Notes under the pieces: generated by a model
The model's input: the letters and a program-made list of their open reading frames with translations, nothing else
The model's database searches: none
Told to the model about the DNA's origin: nothing
Made by a program: the position numbers and the translations under genes
NCBI GenBank assembly: GCA_003254905.1
Contig: QANU01102670.1
Coordinates: forward strand, 385,929 to 449,928
Source: Nissolia schottii
Lineage: Eukaryota > Streptophyta > Magnoliopsida > Fabales > Fabaceae
DNA: 64,000 nucleotides
Direction: 5' to 3'
Part shown: positions 23,273 to 32,600 of the stretch, piece after piece
How positions within the stretch are numbered: the first letter of the stretch is position 1
Layout: each line of letters starts with the position of its first letter

Positions 23273-24030
23273 TCTACCTAAGGTTGGTGCATGAACTGGC
23301 TTACTAGGTTGGTGCATGAACTGGCTTACTACTCCAATGGCATAAGCAATGTCTGGTCTGGTATGGGCTAAGTAGATTAGTTTTCCCACCAACCTCTGGT
23401 ACTTCTCTCGATCTGCTAGCTCAGTTATCTCAATAATATTGAGTTTCTGGTTCAACATCATCGGAGTATCACTGGGTTTGCAATCCACCATACCAGTTTC
23501 AGCCAACAAGTCCAGTATATACTTCCTTTGAGAGATGTAAATTCTTTCTCTTGATTGGAGAACTTCAATCCCTAGGAAGTATTTCAATCCACCGAGATCT
23601 TTCATCTCAAACTCTGTTGAGAGATCCTTTCAAACCTGTGAAATTTCTTCTTCATCACTTCCTGTTATGATCATGCCATCAACAAATATTATCAGGCAGG
23701 TAATCAGATCTCCTCTCCTCTTGAAGCACAGGGTGTAGTCAGCATTGCTTTGTCTTTACCCATATCGTTTCATAGCCATTGTAAACCTCCCAAACCATGC
23801 ACGTGGAGATTGTTTAAGCCCATATAAAGCTTTCTTGAGCCTGCATACTTCATTTCCTCGAAAGTCATCCGAGAACTCGGGTGGTGCTTCCATATATACC
23901 TCTTCTTTTAGATCTCTATGCAAGAAAGCATTCTTGACATCAAACTGATGAAGTGGCCATTCTTTATTTGCTGCTATTGAAAATAACACCCTGATAGTGT
24001 CAATTTTGGCAACTAGGAAAAAGTTTTTGA
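23234..24030 (-). pseudogene. Copia reverse transcriptase, C-terminal part
   Basis: Minus-strand blocks are HQFDVKNAF, LHRDLKEEVYMEAPP, VCRLKKALYGLKQSPRAWF, LKYFLGIEV and LAHTRPDIAYAIGVVSQFM. The catalytic YVDD-type box reads FVDG (codon at 23675-23677), so the second catalytic Asp is gone. Frame breaks occur between about 23605 and 23756. Confidence 0.88.
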
Positions 24031-24035
24031 GTAGT

Positions 24036-25548
24036 TGTTGAAAGCTTTGGTCACTCGCTGTGTTTGTTTTCCTGTCTACTGTTTTGCTTTCAAATCCTCA
24101 AGGAATTCAATTGCAGTACAACGGAAGGGTTGTCGTTCTCTGGGACTGGTAATTAAATGTCATTCTTTGATATTTGTTCTTTAAGCACTAAATTGTTGGT
24201 TTAGCATGTGTGCGAGAATTATGTAAAAAGATCAATTAGTAACACAAGCAATAAAGTAAACTGAGTTATGAACAGTTAAGAAAGTTGTTGGGATTTGAAT
24301 TGTAATATTACTTTTACATATCCAATAATCTTATAAATATGATCTATGAATTCTTGATTTTATAGCCACCAAGTCTTATCTCAAATCACCTATTTCTAGT
24401 GGGTTAAGATTACTTAATTCTTCAATGTTATTTTGCCAATATCTTGCACAAATTAACAAAGTAGATTGACATTATTACGAGTGTTAATGTGACTAATTCC
24501 CAATTCTAATTCTAGCAATTGGGTATATCAGATGATTTGATCTAGTTCCAACTTAATGAATGCAAGTTTCATTCACACACAATTAAGTTTAGATTCAAGC
24601 TTAGGATAGCTAAGTCAAATATTGATTTGATTTCAACTTAATGGATGCAGTTTTCACTTACAACAACAATCAAGTTTCAAAGCAAGATTTAGATAGCTAA
24701 ACCAGGGCAAGCATTAAGAGCAAGATCAATTCATTAAAATCATAGAATCCCATAGATGCATATATAAGAAGGTTAAAACAGATACATTCAAGCAATATCA
24801 TGCATCAAATCCTAACAATAGGAAAGTTAACTATCCATGGTTTGCCAAGGAATCACCAAGGAAAGTAAGACAATCGGTGGACGACGGACAACGTTTCCAA
24901 GCCACGACAAACAACGATTCTCGGAATCTCTTCCCTTTACTCCTTGGGACAACCTCTCTAGTTCCTAAACTTTCCCTCCTGATCTTGGCTCAAATTCCCT
25001 CTAATTATATCTAAAATTGCAGTGAAGAATGGGACGCTGAATGAGAGCCTCGGTTGCTCTATTTATAGAAAAAATCTTCAAGGGCCACTGAGCTGCTATA
25101 GGGCACCATTGAGCGATGGAAGCTTTCTTCACTATGAAGTTTTGTCATTTCTGAAAGGTGGCTCTGACATTATCTTGTCAGAGCCGTTGAGCTGCTGGCA
25201 GGACACTGAGCGGTGTCAGTGCGGCTACAGGGTGGCTTGCATAGGTTACTTAAAGCTTAAGTAACTTCACCTTGAGGTAATGGACCGCTGAGTGGCTCAG
25301 GGGACCACTGAGCGGTCTGAAGCTCATTTGGTTCTTCAGTGCTTTGTTGCTTCTCAGTTCTTTTGTTCCTTGCCTTTCATTTCTGTGGGATTTGGTTTTG
25401 AAATTCATCATTTTATACAAAAATGTATCCATTCGCTATTACTTAGTAAAATTACAAAAAGAAGGGAAATTGGCTCATAAATTTATATTTAAATAGCCCA
25501 TAGATGTGTCTTTTGTATCTAAATAATATCAAAATATAATACTTAACA
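24036..25548 (-). mobile_element. Nested 1.5-kb solo LTR inside copia RT
   Basis: The 1513-bp insert has TGTT...AACA ends (minus strand start TGTTAAGTATTATATTTTG). Flanks are GTAGT (24031-24035) and GTAGC (25549-25553), a 5-bp target duplication with one mismatch. Removing the insert brings the two halves of the RT coding region together at the expected place, apart from a one-base frameshift. No internal domain of its own is present, so it is a solo LTR. Length and ends suggest a Ty3/gypsy-type parent; that is inference. Confidence 0.82.
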
Positions 25549-26010
25549 GTAGCCGACGCCATATGTCTGTGTATAGCCCTTGGCTACCAATCTTGCTTTG
25601 TATCGTTCAATGGTTCCATCAACCTTATATTTGATGTTAAAGACCCACCTACAACCGGCTAGTCTATTTCCATCTGGTAACACACATTTCTCCCATGTGC
25701 CATTTTTCTTAAGTGCTTTCATTTCTGTATTCACAGCTTCTTGCCATTCAATCTTCTTACTTGCTTCTTGAGCTATTTTTGGAATAATTGTTGAAAGAAG
25801 AGTGACAGAGAATGCCTTTGCAACATCAACAACTCTCCCCTTGACTACATTTAATGGATACCTTAAAGCACGACACACATGCTCTGGTGAGTATCGATTA
25901 GGCAGTACACCTCTACTTCTCCTCGGTGGTAGGACAAATGCCTTTGGCTCTTCTGGTTTTAGGACTAAGTTGTCATCATGATTAGTGGCATTATTCAAAC
26001 CAAAGGACAA
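25543..26010 (-). pseudogene. Copia reverse transcriptase, N-terminal part
   Basis: Minus-strand frame with EWQEAVNTEMKALKKNGTWE, GCRWVFNIKYKVDGTIERYK and ARLVAKGYTQTYGV, the opening of the copia RT domain. It is cut at GVGY by the nested solo LTR and continues after it at about 24030. Confidence 0.9.
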
Positions 26011-26180
26011 ATCATCAAAGTACGATTCATTTACCTTTTATCGGACATCTATCGAAGTAGGTTCATCGATTGTGTGTACTGATCCGTCAACCCCGACTAC
26101 ACTGGGAGAGGCATGTTCGATGGTTCTATCTACTCGCTCTGTTAGGACAGTCTCGGAACAACTTAGATTGTTTAACCAAC

Positions 26181-27111
26181 TTAGTATTTCATTGACGCCC
26201 TCCCCTTAAACACTAGGTTGGTGGTAGAAAAATTCATATTATAAGAAGTCACAATCCATTGTGACATGTATGCGACGAGTGGCTGGATTATAACAATGAT
26301 ACCCTTTTTGATACATGGAATACCCATAAAAACACATTTATTTGCACAAGGATCAAGTTTGTTTCTGTTGTTTTTGGGAATGTGGATGAACACTGAACAA
26401 CCAAAGACTTGAGGTGGCAAGGTTAGGATAGAAGGGATGGCGGTTTGGGAAAGGGGTTTTGTGATTAAGAATTTGGGTAGGAGACGATTGATAAGGTATG
26501 CTGATGTAGCTAGAGCTTCAGGACAAAAAGATTTAGGAACTTGAGATTTAATCATCATGGCACTAGTCATTTCAAGTAATATCTGATTCTTCCGTTCGGC
26601 TACACCATTTTGCTGGGGTGTGTTGGGGCACGAAGTTTGATAGACAAGACCATTTTCCTGGAAAAAAGCTTGCATGAACTGATTTACAAACTCTTTGCCA
26701 TTATCGGAGTGAAGAATTTGTATTTTATTATTAAACTGAGTATGAATCATTTGGTAAAACATGAAGAATTTCTCAGGCACTTCTAATTTATGTTTCATAA
26801 AATATATCCAAGTCATGCGAGAAAAATCATCCACAAATAATACGAAATACTGAAACCGACTATTATTAGAATTTGTAGCTGGGCCCCAGACATCAGAATG
26901 GATTAATGACAAGGCAGAATAAACTCTAGTGTTGCTTTGATAAAAAAGAAACTCTATGATTTTTAGCACGAACACAAGTTTCACACTTCATATGAGTGGA
27001 TTTATTTTGAAAAAGACTGGGAAATAAAAACTTGGGATACCCAAAAGATGGATGACCAAGATGTCGGTGCCATAACCAAACTTGTTTTTTAACCATTCTG
27101 TGAGCAACCAT
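26181..27111 (-). pseudogene. Copia GAG-pre-integrase and integrase core
   Basis: The minus strand encodes a GAG-pre-integrase zinc site (HRHLGHPS ... CETCVRAK) followed by the integrase core: IHSDVWGPA, YFVLFVDDFSR, LHSDNGKEF and PQQNGVAERKNQ. The D, D and E catalytic residues are visible. A frame change separates the two parts near 26930-26984. Confidence 0.9.
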
Positions 27112-27465
27112 GGCATGTCCCTAGTGAACTACCTCATCAATGTAGTAAAGGCTTCCTCGCTCAGTACCACGACCAATGATCTCCTTTGTAAGAATGTCCT
27201 ACAAAAGGCAAAATTTTGGATATATCAGCACCACACAATTAAGTTCCTTTGTCACCTAACTAAGTGACAACAATTTGGAAGATAATGTCGGAACATATAG
27301 ACAATTATTTAACTTTATTTTGTCAGAAAATATAATAGAACCCCCTCATTTCACTTCAACAAGTTATCTACTAGCAATCTCAATATGGGACTTAGACGGT
27401 GATGATAAGTTTAAAAAATCTTTGGGATCATAGGTCATAGTATCTATAGCTCCGCGGTCAAAAAT

Positions 27466-28850
27466 CTAGTCAACTAATTTTTCAAGGCAAAAATTGGATG
27501 CAGATCGGGTTTGGTAGGCTTTGGGCTTCAGGTTATGATTTTCTTGGGTTAAGAAGTCACAAGTCTGTTCATCATATAAAACATTATCCTCATACTCATC
27601 AAAAACAAAACAATGGGGTTTTAAAAAACTTGGGGTTAACAATTGAAGGGCTTGAGGTGTCAATCCCAAACCCTTTACCTCTAGGGTTTGCCTGGTTTAT
27701 TCCTATAGCCGCGCCTCCATAACCCATTGCGCCTCCCTGTTGTCCTGATGTTGCTGGTTCTATTCCAGTGTCTTGGTTGCCTATAGTGGCGACTCCCTTG
27801 CCACTGTTCACACACTGTCCCGATTTCTCCTTATGATTATCTTCCCACTAATCTAGATAGCCCACAATCTTATAACATGTTTCTTTAGTGTGCTTCTTCA
27901 TCCCATAATGGGCGCAAACGAGCTTTGATTTGTCTTCTTTGTCCCTATTCCATTGTGAATCTGAACGGAATTTGGTTTTTTGGCCGATTGTCCTAACCGT
28001 CTTGATTCTCTGTTACTTCGATCCCCTGAGGTTCTAGCCACCAGACCTACATCAATACTCGATGATGAGTCGACTTCAGAGGATGACATTTTCAAAATGT
28101 GGAGCCTAGCGACCTCTCACCGTACAGTGGCGTAAGCAGCTTCGACTGAGTGGAGCGGAGCTCGCTTCAAAATGTCCCACTTAATCGGTTTGAACTTATC
28201 ATCAATGGATGTTAATAGTTGATAAAGTTTCTGCTCTTGAATTTTATTATTGTAAATCTGAATATCTTCAGGATGCTTCATTGGATTTGGATCCCGTCGA
28301 TCGATGGTTATCCAGATACTCTGCAGTTTGTTCCAGTAATCTTCTAAGGTATCTCCACCTTGTCTCAATGAATCGACCTTCCTGTGAAGGTCAAATACTT
28401 GCAGCGAATCAGTTCCAGAACCGTATGTAACAGCCAGCCCATCCCAAAGGGCTTTTGGAATTAGATATTGCGAGACTTTATTCACCATATTTGATTCGAT
28501 ATTTTGAATCAGCCATGTAAATATGCACTGATCATCTTGTTCCCAGCGCGTATACGGTTGATCTGTTTTTGACAGAGGAGAAGATTCTTCAGTAATGTAA
28601 GAGCCTTTCCCTCTGCCTCCAATAACTTTTTTCATCAAGGTTGCCCATAATGCATAATTGTCTCCACTGAGTTTGATTCCAAGAGATAGATTCTCAAAAT
28701 TGGTTGTTGCAGGCTGTGCTCCAAGGCTACAGGTTGTGCTCCAAGGCTATTTCACAGCAATGCAGCGATTTGCAATGTTAATTCATCACGGGTGTTGGTT
28801 GAGTTTTGATTAGTATTGTTGTCAGAATTTTCACTGACTTCTGACATGTT
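27466..28850 (-). pseudogene. Copia gag region
   Basis: The minus-strand start at 28847 (MSEVSENSDNN) is followed by a broken frame. A gag-type block covers 28638-28117: WLIQNIESNMVNKVSQYL, LWDGLAVTYGSG, FDLHRKVDSLRQG, LEDYWNKLQSIW. An imperfect 20-bp tandem duplication (GTGCTCCAAGGCTA twice, about 28717-28757) lies in the early gag frame. Downstream frames to 27466 are degenerate. Confidence 0.8.
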
Positions 28851-28950
28851 TTGGTTATAGGTTGTGACTCTTTCTGGTTAATTTAGGTCGAGAAAGGTAA
28901 ATGAGGAACGATGATGAAATTTCTCTGAGTTCCCAGAATCAAAAAACACT

Positions 28951-28962
28951 GCTTTGAGACCA
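28951..28962 (-). other. Copia primer-binding site
   Basis: On the minus strand TGGTCTCAAAGC follows the 5' LTR by a few bases. It matches 10 of 12 bases of the initiator-Met tRNA complementary site TGGTATCAGAGC used by most plant copia elements. Confidence 0.75.
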
Positions 28963-28968
28963 TCTTAA

Positions 28969-29180
28969 GATGATAAAAAGATGTATTGGTGGAAAACATT
29001 TTTTTTATTCTGATTCAATTGTATACATGTGAATCCTATCTATAGTATGTTACAACGCTAATTATGATAAATATTGCATATTAGTTACAAGAATATTCTC
29101 TCATTCATTATAGCTGATTGGTGATACAAAAATATTTGATTGTAGCTGATTTATAGTGGTTTAGAATATTAATCTAATAG
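28969..29180 (-). repeat. 5' LTR of copia element
   Basis: Copy of the 22494-22697 LTR, with scattered substitutions and small indels between the two. The divergence shows an old insertion. Its outer end reads ATTAGATTAATATTC instead of TGTTAGAATATTC, so it is slightly rearranged. Confidence 0.83.
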
Positions 29181-29507
29181 AGCGCCCTGAAAAGCTTTGA
29201 AAGCTAATAGTTTATCAAGTTGGGTATATGATTGATCGGCTTAAAAATCATAAATACAAGATAAACTAATAATGATTGGTTCAATTTAATTATACGTTAA
29301 GATGGATTTTCAATATTCTTGGTCAACGCTCCATTCGGCCATCAAAATTTAAAATTCAAACTAAAAGGCTTTCATGTTCACACTGTAACTGTATATACAC
29401 ACAATCACATCTCGTGTATCCCCCATCGCATCCTCAACCAGTGTTCGGTGCCCTCTGTTCTCTCTATATTCCACTCTTAGACTAAAGGTATGAATGTTGT
29501 GTTACAT

Positions 29508-29605
29508 TCTCAACGAACCATTTTATGATTAGTTATATATTTTCTCTCTTTGCGAACGAGACGCAAATTTAGATCTCAACGAACCCTTTTTTGATGAGTT
29601 ATATA
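29508..29605 (+). repeat. 32-bp direct repeat in the CAT 5' leader
   Basis: TCTCAACGAACC plus a TTATATA-ending tail occurs twice, at 29508-29539 and 29574-29605, with 29 of 32 bases identical and a 66-bp period. The second copy ends 11 bases before the CAT start codon. It may be leader or core-promoter duplication. Confidence 0.7.
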
Positions 29606-29616
29606 ACTGCAGCAGG

Positions 29617-32600
29617 ATGGGAGCTGACGGCGTCGTCCACGGCGGCGGATACGGAGGATCGCGGCGGAGAGGATGCGCGATTCGAAGGGAGGACTTCTTC
29701 CCGGAGGAGTCGTTTAAGAGCTGGGGGAACTACGGGAGGGCTTTCATGGAGACGCCGTCGAGGCTGAAGGATCGGATCCTGACCCGATCCAGCGACAATG
29801 CGGAGCTGGTGGAGGTGAAGGCCAGGAGCAGCCACGAGATGAAGAAGACGCTCAATTGGTGGGACCTCATGTGGTTCGGGATCGGCGCTGTCATCGGCTC
29901 CGGAATTTTCGTCCTCACCGGTCTCGAGGCAAGTGAGCACGCCGGACCTGCCGTCGTGCTTTCGTACGTCGTCTCCGGCGTCTCCGCCTTGCTCTCCGTC
30001 TTTTGCTACACGGAGTTCGCCGTCGAAATTCCCGTCGCAGGTACTCTCCCTCTCTCTTTTGAACTTTGAAATTGAGAATAAAAAGATAATTGATCCCAAA
30101 AATTCAAGCATGTCTTTCTGATTTAGTTTTAAACAATTTCAAAATTAGAAAGTTTTTACTGATCACCTGCTTCAATCTTTAATTGCTAAAGTAATGAATA
30201 ATATCAACATTAATTTCATCATTTTTATTTAATATATTTAAATTTAGATTCAATTTTCTTTTTTTGACGTGAAATTTAGATTCTGTTTGGATATATAACG
30301 TATTGTCAGTATAATTATGTATAACCATGACATTTAAATAGTGTGATTCTTTTTGTAACAATTTGAAAAATCATATAAGTAAGATGAGACACGTAAAACA
30401 ATCTACCAGAATAGTGAATCAAAAGTTAACGTTTATAACCGTGAGCAATAAGCTTGTCAAATTATGTTGTTCGAGTGGTCAATGACCCATTTTACACTAA
30501 GATTTATTTCATTTGTTTCATAAAATAATATTTTTTATTTTTATTTTTTAGGTTTATTTATAATTTATTGTATCTAAACAGATAAATTAAATTAAGAACA
30601 AACTTAAAACAGGAGAAGAGATTGTTATTATGGAATCAAGAGAATATTATTTCAATAGAGTTTATTTTGTTTTCTCGTCAATTTCTTTCTCGTAATTTAG
30701 TTAGTAAGAAAACGATGGTCTGTTTTCATGATTAACAAGATTAACGCAAACTATTACCACTAAAAAATTGCTTGATCGTGAAAGTGATATCACGAAGAAT
30801 CCATACAGGCCATGCATTTCTGTATTGACCCGATCTTTTGGTGTTGTGGTTGAATAAAACTAGCTATAGGCCAATAGCTGGCTAGTACTGCAGTGCAGCT
30901 GTAATGTAGCGTGTGAATTAAAAGACTAGTAATAGCTTCTTTTTTTCTTTTTTTTTTAAGGGAAAACACTAATGACAAACACATCTTCTTTTGATACTTT
31001 AATGACAAACAAACATCTATATTCACATTATTTTTCGATAGAAGGTTAATTAAGTTTTTATTCCCTAAAATATGAAAAAATTTGGTTTTAGTCTTTCATG
31101 ACAATTTTTAGTCCCGGTAAAATATGAAAATTTGATTTTGGTCCCTGTGGACAGTGGGCGATGGACGGTGATGACATGTCAGTTAACGTCGCTGACGTGG
31201 CGTCACACGTGGACTCGCCACGTTTTCCTTGGGTCCCATTTTCCTTGGGTCCAAACCGAATCAGTCTGACCCTACCCGGTTCAAAAAAAAAAATCCCCTA
31301 AATGTTAAAACCTAAATCCCCAAATCAAACCCCCTTGCTCTCCATGCCATCGCCCTCCCCACTTCGCCGTCGCCGCCGACGCCGTCTCTTGTCTCGCGTC
31401 GCTGCCGCAGTCTCGTCTTGTCTTCTCTCTTCTCTCTCTCGCGTCGCAGTCCCCAAGCTGGATTGTTCCCTCTCATCTTCGCCCGTGCCTCCCCGGTGAG
31501 CTGCGTCGCCTATGCCTCTAACTCGGTGTTACGGCGCATGGCTCTCTCCACCTCGGCTTCCTTCTCCCTCAACCGCCGCTCAACGGTCTCCTCCGCTGTG
31601 CTAAGCAGCGCACGATATTGCCTATGCCTCTTCTCCGTTGATGCACGCCGCAACTCTTCTCCCTGATATATGACATATTCTAAATCAAAATTTCGAATCT
31701 CCAAGAAAGTAAAATCGAGAGAAAGGAATTGTACCTGTGCGTGAAGGAGTTGATCAATTTCGTCTCGATGTTGTTTGATTTGGGAGGATAAACCTTTGGA
31801 TAATAGAGATAAGAGAGTAGAGAGGCAGAAAGGAAGAGGAAAAGAAGAACAAGGCGTAGGAGGCCACGGTCGCTTCCCTGCGGGCCCACCTGCAGCACGC
31901 AATCATGACCGACGCTATGGCGGAGGACGGAGAGGAGTAGGGAGGCAGGGGGAGAGGAGCACGACGGTGGACGACGGTGGTGGTTGTGTGGATTTAGGGA
32001 TTTCAAATTTTGGGGGTAGGTGGATTTGGGGATTTGGGTTGTGGTAATTTTTTTTTTAAAACCGGGTCGGGTCATGGGTCAAACAAAATACAACCGGGTT
32101 ATGCCACGTGGCGAGTTCACGTGGCACACCACGTTAGGGATGTTAACTGCCATGTCATCACCGTCAACCCCCAAACATTCACGGGGACCAAAATCAAATT
32201 TTCACATTTTTCAGGGACTAAAACTTGTAATGTGAGACTAAAACCGAACTTTTTCATATTATAGGGGCTAAAAACTTAATTAACCCTTCTATAAAATAGA
32301 AAAAATACTCCATTAACTATCTTTTATTTCTATACTTGTTGTATTATTATTTACATTTAATCATAATTGGTTCTCTTTATATTTGACCTGCTTGTACTTA
32401 AAATACACATAAGAACACATTAGACAAACATATCAATCTAAAAATGTCATGTTGCTACCCGATTCAGACAAACTGGATATCGTTCCTTGTGAGGTATACG
32501 TGATGGGTGATTTCAATGTAAACTATTACCCTTATTTGTCTTATGCTGAACACAAGTCATAACTGGGTCCCCTGAAAAAGGTGTTTTTTATATTCTTACA

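Larger units (their letters stand above)
22494..29180 (-). mobile_element. Ty1/copia LTR retrotransposon, inactive
   Basis: The element reads on the minus strand: 5' LTR, primer-binding site, gag, protease/zinc region, integrase, reverse transcriptase, RNase H, polypurine tract, 3' LTR. The order integrase before RT defines copia. Coding blocks are split by stops and frameshifts, the RT active site has lost an aspartate, and a solo LTR sits inside RT. It is therefore a dead relic. Its 5' LTR ends about 440 bp upstream of the CAT start codon and points away from it. Confidence 0.93.

Noticed and set aside
29617..30069. CAT first exon as a separate 150-residue protein
   Set aside because: The frame past 30040 runs into the intron; the GT donor and in-phase acceptor at 33832 give a full transporter.
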